Positions 1 to 8,544 of a stretch of 64,000 bases of DNA are shown here, piece by piece; within the stretch, counting starts at the first letter, position 1, and each line of letters begins with the position of its first letter. This stretch comes from Thermovibrio ammonificans HB-1 (lineage in GTDB: Bacteria > Aquificota > Aquificia > Desulfurobacteriales > Desulfurobacteriaceae), in assembly GCF_000185805.1 (NCBI RefSeq), contig NC_014926.1, positions 576,418 to 640,417 of the forward strand, written 5' to 3'. The notes beneath the pieces were generated by a model, which was not told where the DNA came from, made no database searches, and saw only the letters and a program-made list of their open reading frames with translations. The translations under genes and the position numbers were made by a program.

Positions 1-1
1 C

Positions 2-166
2 GGTGCGGTTCTGATGGTTGTTTACGCCCTTGTAGCCGGCTTTATACTCTACGGCTCCCTTAAGGCGGTGTTCGGACTCCGTCTGAGTGAAGAGGAGGAG
101 TTCAACGGAGCCGACCTTTCCATTCACAAGATTACTGCTTACCCGGAAGAGAAGTTCAGAGTTTAA
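2..166 (+). CDS. Ammonium transporter, C-terminal fragment (runs off left edge)
   Basis: Only the last 54 codons are in the window, read from base 2 to the TAA at 164-166. The first part is a hydrophobic segment (GAVLMVVYALVAGFILYGSL), followed by a charged cytoplasmic tail with a run of glutamates (LSEEEEFNGADLSIH) and a terminal tyrosine-containing stretch. This arrangement, last membrane helix then an EEE-E-GxDxSxH tail, is typical of Amt/AmtB ammonium channels, whose tail interacts with PII protein. The downstream presence of glnB and glnA fits that reading. A Fur-family gene lies between this gene and glnB, so the three are not one simple operon. The family call rests on a short tail only. 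Confidence 0.8.
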   Translation, partial: GAVLMVVYALVAGFILYGSLKAVFGLRLSEEEEFNGADLSIHKITAYPEEKFRV

Positions 167-212
167 GGCCGACCCCCCTCTACCTCCTTTCCCCTCGGTT
201 TCCCTCCTTAGG

Positions 213-246
213 CCCCTCCCGAAAGGGAGGGGTTCTCTTTTTTCTC
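213..246 (+). terminator. Rho-independent terminator after the ammonium transporter gene
   Basis: A perfect 8-bp stem (CCCCTCCC at 213-220, GGGAGGGG at 225-232) closes a GAAA tetraloop and is followed by a T-rich stretch. It separates the transporter gene from the Fur-family gene. Confidence 0.85.
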
Positions 247-265
247 GGTAATGATTATTATTAAT
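247..265 (+). promoter_or_regulatory. Putative Fur/PerR operator in front of the Fur-family gene
   Basis: By hand alignment, 247-265 matches the classical 19-bp Fur box at 14 of 19 positions. It contains a perfect 9-bp palindrome (TAATGATTA, 249-257). It lies 28 bases before the TTG start of the regulator gene, a position suited to autoregulation. Binding is inferred only. Confidence 0.5.
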
Positions 266-293
266 TGGTGCCAAACCATTACGGAGGAAAACT

Positions 294-704
294 TTGGACG
301 GTGTAAAGCAGAAGAGGAAGAGGAATACAAGGCAGAAGGCTGTTGTGTATCAAGTGGTTATGGATTCTCACGACCACCCTACCGCCGAGAAGGTTTACGA
401 ACGGGCCAAGAGGGAGCTTCCCACCATCAGCCTCGGAACCGTTTACAGGGTGTTAAAGGAGCTCGCATCCGAGGGCAAGATAAGGGAGATAATTGTCAAC
501 AAACAGTCCCACTTCGACCGCAGAACCGACTTTCACCACCACTTTATCTGTAAAAAGTGTGGCCGTATAGAGGACGTTGAGACCCCCCTTTGCCGCTACA
601 CCTGCAGGAAAGTTGAGCAGAAAGGTTACGTTGTTGACGAAATCGAGTACAAGTTCTATGGCCTCTGCAGTAAGTGTGCACAGAAAGAGGGCATCTCTCA
701 GTAA
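294..704 (+). CDS. Fur-family metal-dependent repressor, PerR-like
   Basis: A 136-residue Fur-family repressor. The N-terminal winged helix carries the family motif HPTAEKVYERAK and the GTVYRVLKEL recognition region (about residues 25-55). The C-terminal half has the metal site FHHHFICKKCG and a second CSKC pair near the end, giving the two CxxC structural zinc motifs. An Asp (in GRIEDVE) sits where PerR has its metal-binding Asp and Fur has Glu, and the ending resembles PerR, so a peroxide sensor is more likely than a classical iron regulator. The start is TTG with a GGAGGA ribosome site at 282-287. A Fur-box-like site lies just upstream. Fur versus PerR cannot be settled from sequence alone. 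Confidence 0.85.
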   Translation: MDGVKQKRKRNTRQKAVVYQVVMDSHDHPTAEKVYERAKRELPTISLGTVYRVLKELASEGKIREIIVNKQSHFDRRTDFHHHFICKKCGRIEDVETPLCRYTCRKVEQKGYVVDEIEYKFYGLCSKCAQKEGISQ

Positions 705-705
705 G

Positions 706-740
706 GGGTGCACAAGAAGTGTGCACCCTTTCCCTTTCTC
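706..740 (+). terminator. Terminator after the Fur-family gene
   Basis: A 9-bp perfect stem, GGGTGCACA (706-714) and TGTGCACCC (720-728), with a 5-base loop is followed by a pyrimidine-rich, T-containing tail. It insulates glnB from upstream transcription. Confidence 0.75.
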
Positions 741-781
741 CTCCCGTTAAATTCCTTGTTTCTCTTAGGATAAATCCACTT

Positions 782-797
782 TGGCACGCTCTTTGTT
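782..797 (+). promoter_or_regulatory. Sigma-54 (RpoN) promoter for glnB-glnA
   Basis: The sequence TGGCACG-N4-TTGTT matches the -24/-12 consensus (TGGCACG-N4-TTGCW) at every defined position except C to T in the -12 element. It lies 35 bases upstream of the glnB ATG. Sigma-54 control of PII and glutamine synthetase genes is well established in many bacteria. An activator (NtrC-like) is not in the window. Confidence 0.85.
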
Positions 798-804
798 AAA
801 ATAG

Positions 805-1170
<366 letters not shown>

Positions 1171-1185
1171 ATAAGGAGGGTACCT

Positions 1186-2604
1186 ATGAGGCCGCAAAAC
1201 GCTAAAGAGGTTGTAGAGCTTATCCAGCGAGAGGGGATTAAGTTCGTAGACCTTCGCTTCACCGACATGTTCGGAACGTGGCACCACATCACGTTCCCTG
1301 CCCACGAAATCAGCGAGGAGAGCTTCGAGCAGGGACTCTTCTTCGACGGCTCTTCCATTAGGCAGTGGCAGCCCATCAACGCCAGCGACATGATGTTTAA
1401 GCTCGACCCCACAACTGCAACTGTGGACCCGCTTTCCGAAATTCCCACCCTTGTAGTTATTGCCGACATTGTAGACCCCGTTACAAAAGAGCCCTACCAC
1501 AAGGACCCCAGGAACATAGCCAAGAAGGCCCTTGAGTACCTGAAGTCCACCGGCATCGGCGATGCCGTTTACTGCGGACCCGAGCCCGAGTTCTTCGTTT
1601 TCGACGACGTTCGCTACGACGTAGGTATGAACTACGGCTTCTACGAAGTTGACTCGGTAGAGGGTATCTGGAGAACCGGTGCCGACGAGAGCCCCAACTT
1701 GGGCCACAAGGTAAAGGTTAAGGGCGGATACTTCCCGGTTCCTCCCAACGACCAGCTCGACCACATCAGGAAGATTATGGCCCTTAAGATGGAGGAGGCC
1801 GGACTTGTAGTTGAGGCCCTCCACCACGAGGTTGCTACAGGCGGCCAGTGTGAAATCGACTTCAGGTTCGGCACCCTCATAGAGGCCGCAGACAACATCC
1901 AGTGGGCCAAGTACATCGTTAAGAACGTTGCCAAGATGTTCGGCAAAACCGCAACCTTTATGCCCAAGCCCCTCTTCGGGGACAACGGTTCCGGTATGCA
2001 CACCCATATGTCTATCTGGAAGAACGGCGAGAACCTCTTCCACGGCGACAGCTACGCAGGGCTCTCCGAAACTGCACTCTACTTCATCGGCGGAATCATC
2101 AAGCACGCAAAGGCCGTTTGTGCTTTTACAAACCCCACGGTTAACTCCTACAAGAGGCTTGTTCCCGGTTACGAAGCTCCCGTTAACCTCTGCTACTCCG
2201 CAAGGAACAGGTCTGCCGCAATAAGGGTTCCGGTTGTTACATCTTCCAAGGCCAAGAGGATTGAGGTCAGGTTCCCCGACTCCTCCGGAGCACCCTACCT
2301 TGCCTTTACCGCCCTACTCATGGCCGGACTCGACGGTATCGAGAATAAGATTCACCCGGGCGAGCCTGTTGATAAGAACCTCTACGACCTTCCGCCCGAG
2401 GAGCTTACAGATATTCCCACCGTTCCCGGCTCCCTCGCCGAGGCAATCGACGCCCTTGAGAAGGACTACGAGTTCCTCACAAAGGGTGGCGTAATGACCG
2501 AGCAGTTCCTCGAGGACTACATAGAGTACAAGCGTAAAGAGGAGATAGACCCCGTAAGGCTCAGGCCTACTCCTATGGAGTTTATGCTCTACTTCGACGT
2601 TTAA
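1186..2604 (+). CDS. glnA: Glutamine synthetase type I
   Basis: A 472-residue GSI enzyme that makes glutamine from glutamate, ammonia and ATP. The N-terminal beta-grasp region (FVDLRFTDMFGTWHHIT) is followed by the catalytic part with FFDGSSIRQW, the metal-binding FVFDDVRY region, NGSGMHTHMS and the NRSAAIRVP substrate loop. Near the C-terminus, NLYDLPPEE places Tyr400 at the adenylylation site of the GSI-beta group, so control by adenylylation is expected; the adenylyltransferase gene is not in this window. The ATG at 1186 has an AAGGAGG ribosome site. The gene is the second of the glnB-glnA operon and is followed by a hairpin. Confidence 0.98.
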   Translation: MRPQNAKEVVELIQREGIKFVDLRFTDMFGTWHHITFPAHEISEESFEQGLFFDGSSIRQWQPINASDMMFKLDPTTATVDPLSEIPTLVVIADIVDPVTKEPYHKDPRNIAKKALEYLKSTGIGDAVYCGPEPEFFVFDDVRYDVGMNYGFYEVDSVEGIWRTGADESPNLGHKVKVKGGYFPVPPNDQLDHIRKIMALKMEEAGLVVEALHHEVATGGQCEIDFRFGTLIEAADNIQWAKYIVKNVAKMFGKTATFMPKPLFGDNGSGMHTHMSIWKNGENLFHGDSYAGLSETALYFIGGIIKHAKAVCAFTNPTVNSYKRLVPGYEAPVNLCYSARNRSAAIRVPVVTSSKAKRIEVRFPDSSGAPYLAFTALLMAGLDGIENKIHPGEPVDKNLYDLPPEELTDIPTVPGSLAEAIDALEKDYEFLTKGGVMTEQFLEDYIEYKRKEEIDPVRLRPTPMEFMLYFDV

Positions 2605-2609
2605 TCTTC

Positions 2610-2638
2610 GGGGGGCGTTCTGCCCTCCTTTCCCTCCC
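2610..2638 (+). terminator. Probable terminator after glnA
   Basis: A short G-rich/C-rich hairpin (2610-2616 with 2622-2628, one G-T pair) directly after the glnA stop is followed by a pyrimidine tract with several T residues. It is weaker than the other terminators in the window. Confidence 0.5.
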
Positions 2639-2695
2639 CTATTTTCCCGCCTTTTGTAGAATCTCCGGTAACTTTTGATTCCCGCGGAGCCTCAG

Positions 2696-3304
2696 ATGGA
2701 GATTTTCGATAAAGCCGCGCGCCGTTGGGATGAAAAGCCCTCTCGGGTTGAGAACGCCAAGCTCTGCGCAAGGGCCATTAGAGAGCTCGTTCCCCTTGAG
2801 AAGGGATGAAAGGTTCTCGAGGTGGGGGCGGGCACCGGGCTCTTGACCCTTTTCCTTGAACCTTTTGTCTCCCAAATTGTTGCCGTTGATACTTCGGCCG
2901 GAATGGTTGAGGTTCTAAGGGAAAAAGTTGAGGCCCTTGGGCTTGAGGGAAAAGTTGTTCCCTACCTGGGAACTGTAAACGGCTCTTTCCCCTACTCCGG
3001 CTTTAACGTGGCCGTAACCCACATGACGCTCCACCACGTTGAGGAGCCCCGAGCTTTCCTCGGGGAGCTCGTTAGGAGGCTCTCTCCCGGCGGATGGCTT
3101 GCCGTCAGCGACCTGGATAAAGAGGACGGCACTTTCCACTCCAACAACGAGGGGGTGTTTCACTTCGGCTTTTCGAAAGAGGAGGTTGAGGAGCTTTTCC
3201 GGAGTGTAGGCGTTGAGCCCGTTGGCTATAAGGTGTTTAACGTTATAAGGAAGAGGGGCAGGGAGTACCCCGTCTTCCTCTGTGTGGGTAGGTTGAAGGG
3301 TTAG
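2696..3304 (+). pseudogene. Class I SAM methyltransferase interrupted by an in-frame UGA
   Basis: The reading frame from ATG 2696 encodes a 202-residue UbiE-like methyltransferase (FDKAARRWDEKPSRVENAK at the start, then KVLEVGAGTG, the SAM-binding motif I, THMTLHHVEEP, and RLSPGGWLAVSDLD). Both halves fit one family, but codon 38 (2807-2809) is TGA, just before motif I. Homologues usually have a Met-like residue there. The observed bases could come from the expected GGG-ATG-AAG by losing one G and gaining one A in neighbouring homopolymers, or by a single TGG to TGA change. Decoding as selenocysteine is a less likely option. A downstream start would remove the N-terminal helix. The gene ends 4 bases into the convergent lysA. 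Confidence 0.7.
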
Positions 3305-4560
3305 AACTCCCTTGCAAGTAGGTCGCTGATAGTTTCCCTCTGGCGGATTACCCTTGTCGAGCTTCCCTCTACCAGTATCTCGGGAGGGCGGGGCCGTGAG
3401 TTGTAGTTAGAGGCCATTGTGAAGCCGTAGGCGCCTGCACTTAAAACGGCAAGAATGTCCCCTTCTGAGCACTCGGGAAGCTCTCTGCCCTTTGCGAGGA
3501 TATCTCCGGTTTCGCAGATGGGCCCCACAACGTCTACGGTTTCGGTCTTTCTGCCTTTATTCACCACCGGAACTATGTGGTGGTAGGCCCCGTAGAGTGC
3601 CGGCCTTGCAAGGTCGTTCATTCCGGCGTCTACTATGTAGAAGGTTTTGTTCGGCCTTCTCTTTATGTAGAGGAGCTTTGTAAGGAGCACTCCGGCGTTT
3701 GCCGATATTCTCCTTCCCGGCTCGAGTATCAGCTTACATCCGAGCTCTTTAACTGCCGGAATGAGCTGTTTAGCGAGCTCCTCTGATGGGACCGGAGGCT
3801 CCTGGGGGTTGTAGTTTACTCCCAGCCCTCCGCCTGCGTCGAAGAGCTCTACCTCTATTCCGAGGGAGTGGAGCTCCTTTACCAGCTCTGCAACTTTCTC
3901 GGCGGCTTCGCCGAAGGCGCTTGTGTCGGTAATCTGTGAGCCTATGTGGAAGTGTATCCCTACGGGGTTAACCCACTTCATCTCCTTTGCCTTTTTGTAA
4001 AGCTCAACCGCCCGCTCGTAGTCTACGCCGAACTTGGCCTCGTGGAGCCCTGTTGAGATGTAGGGGTGGGTTTTGGGGTCAACTTCCGGATTTACCCTCA
4101 GGGCAATCGGGGCCTTTTTGCCCAGCTTCTCCCCTACCCGGTTAACCGTTTCCAGCTCCGACTCCGATTCAACGTTTATCATCAGGATATCCCGCTCCAG
4201 GGCGAACTCTATCTCGTCGGGCCTCTTTCCGACGCCGGCAAACACTATTTTCTTCGGGCTGATGCCGGCCGTTAAAGCCCTGTGGATTTCTCCTGCCGAA
4301 ACCGTGTCTGCACCGGCTCCGAGCTCGGCAAGGAGCTTCAAAACCCAAACGTTGGAGTTGGCCTTTACCGCAAAGCAGGTTGTGTGCTCTACCTGAGAAA
4401 AGGCCGAGTTAAACTCGTTAAACCACCACCTGAAGGCGTTTGCGCTGTAAACGTAGGCGGGGGTTGAGAACTTCTCGGCGATTTCCAGGGCGGGAAGCTC
4501 CTCTATGTAGAGCTCTCCGTTTCTGAGCTCTATGAACGGGTAGAGGGTTTTCCTCTCCAT
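3301..4560 (-). CDS. lysA: Diaminopimelate decarboxylase
   Basis: A 419-residue PLP enzyme that performs the last step of lysine synthesis, meso-diaminopimelate to lysine. It is an alanine-racemase-fold type III enzyme: the PLP lysine is in CFAVKANSN (about residue 64), HIGSQI and the glycine-rich DAGGGLGVNY bind the cofactor phosphate, EPGRRISANAG is the family motif, and CETGDILAKGRELP carries the active-site cysteine from the partner subunit. Its ATG overlaps the stop of the AddB-like gene by one base (TAATG), so it is the last gene of a four-gene minus-strand operon (8472 down to 3301). Confidence 0.96.
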   Translation of the reverse strand: MERKTLYPFIELRNGELYIEELPALEIAEKFSTPAYVYSANAFRWWFNEFNSAFSQVEHTTCFAVKANSNVWVLKLLAELGAGADTVSAGEIHRALTAGISPKKIVFAGVGKRPDEIEFALERDILMINVESESELETVNRVGEKLGKKAPIALRVNPEVDPKTHPYISTGLHEAKFGVDYERAVELYKKAKEMKWVNPVGIHFHIGSQITDTSAFGEAAEKVAELVKELHSLGIEVELFDAGGGLGVNYNPQEPPVPSEELAKQLIPAVKELGCKLILEPGRRISANAGVLLTKLLYIKRRPNKTFYIVDAGMNDLARPALYGAYHHIVPVVNKGRKTETVDVVGPICETGDILAKGRELPECSEGDILAVLSAGAYGFTMASNYNSRPRPPEILVEGSSTRVIRQRETISDLLAREF

Positions 4561-7031
4561 TACTCTTCACCTCTCAGCAGTTTTTCTACTCTCTTGAGCT
4601 CTTCAAAGCTCAGCTGGAACCGCTCAAAACCTCTGCAGCAGTATGTGTTGAGTCCGATTCTTCCTCTCCTGAGCGTGAGCCTGTGGGGAACGAATATTCC
4701 GAGCTTCATCCCCCTTACCGCCGTTCTAACGAGCTTTTTTACCTTTTCAACCTCGCCTTTTGAGAGCTTCAGCCTGTTCCTCCAGCCGGCTTCGTAGCTG
4801 CGTGAAACGCTCACGAGCTCGAGCTCAAGGAGCTCAAGCTGCGGCTCCCAGCTTTCAAGCTCTCCGCAGCTTTTGGCCGCAGCGTAGAGGAGTAGCTGAA
4901 TGGCCTCCGAGTCGGTAACTCTAACCTTTACGCTCCCCCTTTTAAAGTCCACTATCTTCAGCTTTTCGGCCTCTACGATTAAATCGGCCCTCCCCCTGAT
5001 AACGGTGCCCTCAACCGTAACGGCGAGCTCCTCTTCATGCTTACCCTCTATGGGACCCGCCTTTTTTATGAAACGGCTGAAGTTCTTTTTAAGGGCCTCT
5101 TTGAGAATTTCGAGCTTCTTCTCGCCCGCCTTTAGCCGGCTAAACAGCCTCTCAAACTCTCGGTCGAACTCCTCCTCCCAGCTGTCACCCGCCGCTATGA
5201 GCCTGTGGTAGAGGGTGCCCTCGGCGCTGAAGATAGAGTCTTGGGTATCCGGCGTTAGGAAGAGCTCTATGAAGGCCTCGGTGGGGCACCTAAGGTAAGA
5301 GAGCAGCTGGGAAACGGTTATCTCTTTCAGCCGCTTCCGGAGGGCCTTTGAACCCTTAACCAGAAAGGCCCTCTCCGGCCCTTGGTCTTTCCAGCCGACA
5401 ATGCCCCTTTCCGGCTCCGTTTCCGGCTCTCTCTCCCCTTTGTAAACTCTGAAGGCGTTTACCGCCTCTCGGGTGGCAAATTCGGGGGCCTCTTTTGCCC
5501 CTGCGAACTCCCTGAGCAGGTAGGTGAAGAGCGACTCTCCCCTTCTTCTGTTTACCGTGGCGAAGAAGAGCTTCAGCGGCAGCGACAGTATGTTGTGGAA
5601 GGTTAAGAAGTCGTAAGCTATGAGGTTCTTCCTTGAGGGGAACGGCTGGTTGGAGAGGCCGCAGGCCTTGAGGAGCCGGTTAATCTGCTCCCTCTCGGCA
5701 TAGCTGAAGTCGGGGTCGTAGGGGAACGCCCTCGGGTATGAGCCTTCCGACAGGTCTATGAATATAACCGCTTCGGGGAAGAGGCTCACCGCCGACTCGG
5801 GGGAGCAGACGTGAACCCCGAAGGGGTCGTTGTCGTCGGTCATGTAGAACCTGTTCTGGAGGAGCTTTAGGAGCTCCTTCCTGGCCTGGGGGCCGTTCAG
5901 TCTGCGGTCGAGGAAGAGGCCCCTTTCCGAGAGCCCCTCTATCTCCCGCAGGAGCTTTAAGAGCTGTTTTTCAAGGTTGTCGCTCTTTCTGAAGGAGCGG
6001 CTCCAGAGCCTCCGTAGCCACTCTGTAAGCGGCAGGCTCTCCTCCGACTCCCTGATTTCGTGGAGAAACTCCTTTACAACGGCGGTGGAGGTTAGGGGGA
6101 GCCCTCGGGTTTGGAAGTTGAAGGGGATTTTAAACTGCTTGAAGAGGGAGTAGAGAACGGGTAGCAGCCGGTCTATCGAGTCTCCCACCACGGCTATCCT
6201 GTGGGGTTCTACTCCCCTCTCCAGTGCCAGCAGAACCCCTTCAACGGCGGCAACTGCGTGCTCGTTCTCGGTGTAAACGCTCTTTATGAGCACCTCTGTT
6301 TCGGACTTTGCCGGCTTTCGGTTTAAAGCCCGAGATAGGGAGTTGCCCTCAAGCTCCCTTACGTTTACGGAGTCTTTCAGGAACTCCTCCTGGAGTTTGC
6401 CCTGAAGCTCCCCTTCGGCCCTGTAGAAGTAGAGGGTGTGGGGACACTTTTTGAGGAAGGCCGTTTCCAGCGGAAACAGGAAAACGGGAGCTGCAACTTC
6501 CAGGGAGCTAAAGGGGAGCGGTGAGCTTTCGAGCCTCTCTGTGGCCTCTTTTAAGACTGTGAGGAAGCTCCTGCCCGTGAGCTCTTTTTGGAGCTCTTGA
6601 AACCTTTTAACCAGTTCAACGGTTTGGAGGAGCTTCTCTTTCAGCCTTGAGTCCTCTATCTGCTCTGCCGCCGAGAGAAGCTCCTCCTCGCCGGTTCCCG
6701 ACTGGAGAATTCCCCTTATCCTCTTGTCTATCAGCTGGGCCCGCCCGTAGCTACACTCTGCCTTCTCAACCTCTTCAACGATTCTCTTTACAAGGAGCGT
6801 TCTCTCTTGGTCTGAAAGGATTCTCCTCTTCTCAAGGTTCTCCTCGAGCACCTTCAGGGCGGCCCGCTGAAGCGTTCCCCCTATCTCCTTAAAAACGGGA
6901 GATTGAATCGACCTGAGGCACTCTACCTCGAAGAAGGTTGTAAACTGCCTTACGACTACAAAGGGGTTTTCGTTCCGCTCTATTTTTTGGGAGAGCTCTT
7001 CTACAAGCTCTTTTAGTCTCTTCCGGCTCAC
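4560..7031 (-). CDS. AddB-like PD-(D/E)XK nuclease protein
   Basis: An 823-residue protein whose C-terminal third is a RecB/AddB-type nuclease domain: LSYLRCPTEAF near residue 580, then GRADLIVEAEKLKIVDFKRG near 680-697 with the D...D-x-K catalytic pattern, and YCCRGF near 797. AddB nucleases hold an iron-sulfur cluster with one cysteine before and three after the nuclease core; only part of that cysteine set is visible here. The long N-terminal region looks like a helicase-type fold but shows no Walker A motif, as in other inactivated AddB-like partners. No AddA-like helicase is in the window. It starts with GTG overlapping the tyrA stop (GTGA). A role in recombinational end processing is inferred. 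Confidence 0.7.
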   Translation of the reverse strand: MSRKRLKELVEELSQKIERNENPFVVVRQFTTFFEVECLRSIQSPVFKEIGGTLQRAALKVLEENLEKRRILSDQERTLLVKRIVEEVEKAECSYGRAQLIDKRIRGILQSGTGEEELLSAAEQIEDSRLKEKLLQTVELVKRFQELQKELTGRSFLTVLKEATERLESSPLPFSSLEVAAPVFLFPLETAFLKKCPHTLYFYRAEGELQGKLQEEFLKDSVNVRELEGNSLSRALNRKPAKSETEVLIKSVYTENEHAVAAVEGVLLALERGVEPHRIAVVGDSIDRLLPVLYSLFKQFKIPFNFQTRGLPLTSTAVVKEFLHEIRESEESLPLTEWLRRLWSRSFRKSDNLEKQLLKLLREIEGLSERGLFLDRRLNGPQARKELLKLLQNRFYMTDDNDPFGVHVCSPESAVSLFPEAVIFIDLSEGSYPRAFPYDPDFSYAEREQINRLLKACGLSNQPFPSRKNLIAYDFLTFHNILSLPLKLFFATVNRRRGESLFTYLLREFAGAKEAPEFATREAVNAFRVYKGEREPETEPERGIVGWKDQGPERAFLVKGSKALRKRLKEITVSQLLSYLRCPTEAFIELFLTPDTQDSIFSAEGTLYHRLIAAGDSWEEEFDREFERLFSRLKAGEKKLEILKEALKKNFSRFIKKAGPIEGKHEEELAVTVEGTVIRGRADLIVEAEKLKIVDFKRGSVKVRVTDSEAIQLLLYAAAKSCGELESWEPQLELLELELVSVSRSYEAGWRNRLKLSKGEVEKVKKLVRTAVRGMKLGIFVPHRLTLRRGRIGLNTYCCRGFERFQLSFEELKRVEKLLRGEE

Positions 7032-7891
7032 TTTACCAGCTTCCTCTTCTCCCGTGCCTTTTCGAAGAACTCCTTGAGCCCTTCGCCGTTGCCCTCTTCT
7101 ATCAGCTTTTCCACCTTTTCAAGGGCCGATTTGAAGCTCTTTATTGAGTTGAGCAGGTTCTCCCTGTTGGCAAGGCAGATGTCTCTCCACATTATCGGGT
7201 CGCTCATCGCTATTCGGGTAAAGTCCCTGAAGCCCCCTCCGGTGAATTCAAAGAGGTTCGTATTCACCTGCTCGGAGAGGTCGTCTATTGCCGATACTAT
7301 AGAGTAGGCAACAACGTGGGGCAGGTGGCTTACCGCGGCAAAGACCCTGTCGTGGTGGTAGGGGGCCATCTCTATCACTTCCGAGCCCAGCTGCTTCCAG
7401 AGCCTTTTAACCTTCTCCAGGGCCTTTGGGTCTGTGTTCTCTGTGGGAGTCACTATGAACTTCGCCCCTACGAAAAGGTCGGGAACCGCCGACTCTACAC
7501 CCGACTTCTCGGTTCCCGCTATCGGATGGCCCCCAACGAAGGGGGCGGTGTCTGCCAGTAGCTCTTCGCACCTGTAAACGAGCTTCCCCTTTACGCTGCC
7601 GAGGTCTGAAACCACCTGAGAGCCGTTAAGGTGGGGCTTCAGCTGCTTTAAAACCGGCTCGTAGGCCCCTACGGGCGTTGCAAGGACAACAAGGTCGGCG
7701 CTTTCGGCCATTGAGTGTTTGATGCTGCCGGAGTCTATAACCTCCAGCTCCAGTCCCTTTTCGATGGCCTCCGGGTTTATATCTACCGCCGTTATCTTCC
7801 CTGGGAAGCCCTTCAGCCTCAGGTTTAGGGCGAAGGATCCCCCTATGAGGCCCAGGCCGATTATGCATATCTCTTTAAACTCCCACTCCAC
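7028..7891 (-). CDS. tyrA: Prephenate dehydrogenase
   Basis: A 287-residue NAD(P)-dependent enzyme of tyrosine synthesis that converts prephenate to 4-hydroxyphenylpyruvate. The N-terminal Rossmann fold has GLGLIGGSFALNL followed by an acidic residue at the end of the second strand (TAVDIN), which suggests NAD. HPIAGTEKSG is the family's catalytic and substrate region, and SHLPHVVAYS and GGGFRDFTRIA lie in the helical dimer domain. No chorismate mutase or ACT domain is fused. The start is GTG two bases after the stop of the aldolase gene, and the end overlaps the next gene by four bases, so it is translationally coupled on both sides. Confidence 0.93.
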   Translation of the reverse strand: MEWEFKEICIIGLGLIGGSFALNLRLKGFPGKITAVDINPEAIEKGLELEVIDSGSIKHSMAESADLVVLATPVGAYEPVLKQLKPHLNGSQVVSDLGSVKGKLVYRCEELLADTAPFVGGHPIAGTEKSGVESAVPDLFVGAKFIVTPTENTDPKALEKVKRLWKQLGSEVIEMAPYHHDRVFAAVSHLPHVVAYSIVSAIDDLSEQVNTNLFEFTGGGFRDFTRIAMSDPIMWRDICLANRENLLNSIKSFKSALEKVEKLIEEGNGEGLKEFFEKAREKRKLVK

Positions 7892-7893
7892 CG

Positions 7894-8472
7894 TTACACC
7901 CCTTTGAGCTGTGAGTAGGCGGCCAGAATTTTACAGGAATTCTCAAGGGCCGACAGGAACTTCAGGGCTTCTTCGGCGCTTCCTCCTACCGCAAAGGGGC
8001 CGTGACTCCAGATAACGGCAACCGGGTGCTCCTTCAGGAGTTTCGGAAGCTTGCGGGCAACCTCCTCCGACGATACCACCTTCTCCGCCTTTAGAACGGG
8101 AGCCTCTTTAATGAGGAGCCGGCCTTCGGAGTCTGCCGGCACTATCGTGTCGTAGAGCAGTGAGCACGCTACGGTGAAGGGGGCGTGGGCGTGGAGTATC
8201 GCCTTTACGTGGGGAAGCTCCCTGTAAATCGCCCTGTGGACTATGAGCTCCATCGATGCGTAGCGGTCGAGCCGGGGGTTCTCTTCAAGGGTTGTTACAA
8301 CGAAGTCCTCCGGTTTCAGGTAGCCCAGCATCTTTCCCGACTTCTTTATGAGTATGTAATCGCCGACCCTGCAGCTGATATTGCCCCCGTGGGTGTCTGT
8401 AAGGCCGGCTTCAAAGGTTATGCGCCCCACCCTGATGAGTTCCTCTCTTTCTCTTTTGAAGGGAAGCTCCAC
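7894..8472 (-). CDS. Class II aldolase/adducin family protein
   Basis: A 192-residue class II aldolase domain. It shows the N-terminal motif LTDTHGGNISCRVGD, a phosphate-site stretch KKSGKMLGYL, the zinc-binding HAHAPF and a later SHGPFAVGGS. Relatives include L-fuculose-phosphate aldolase and methylthioribulose-phosphate dehydratase; the sequence does not tell which substrate is used. The GTG start has a strong AGGAGGT ribosome site. It is the first gene of the operon with tyrA, the AddB-like gene and lysA. In some thermophiles such aldolases feed unusual routes to aromatic precursors, and the tyrA neighbour makes this thinkable, but it is only a suggestion. Confidence 0.8.
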   Translation of the reverse strand: MELPFKREREELIRVGRITFEAGLTDTHGGNISCRVGDYILIKKSGKMLGYLKPEDFVVTTLEENPRLDRYASMELIVHRAIYRELPHVKAILHAHAPFTVACSLLYDTIVPADSEGRLLIKEAPVLKAEKVVSSEEVARKLPKLLKEHPVAVIWSHGPFAVGGSAEEALKFLSALENSCKILAAYSQLKGV

Positions 8473-8495
8473 TTTTACCTCCTTACAAATGGTAA

Positions 8496-8517
8496 GGCCG
8501 CCCCTTGCGGGGCGGCC
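8496..8517 (-). terminator. Strong hairpin between the heme-sensor gene and the aldolase gene
   Basis: A perfect 9-bp GC stem (GGCCGCCCC at 8496-8504, GGGGCGGCC at 8509-8517) with a 4-base loop lies after the stop of the minus-strand sensor gene. The T-tract is poor in that direction, so it may act partly as an attenuator or 3' end stabiliser before the aldolase operon. Confidence 0.55.
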
Positions 8518-8544
8518 CAGAGAGTTTTTAAGTTAAAGTCGGCC

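Noticed and set aside
251-553. Open frame overlapping the Fur-family gene in another frame
   Set aside because: No domain pattern; the TTG-started frame gives a complete Fur-family protein over the same bases.
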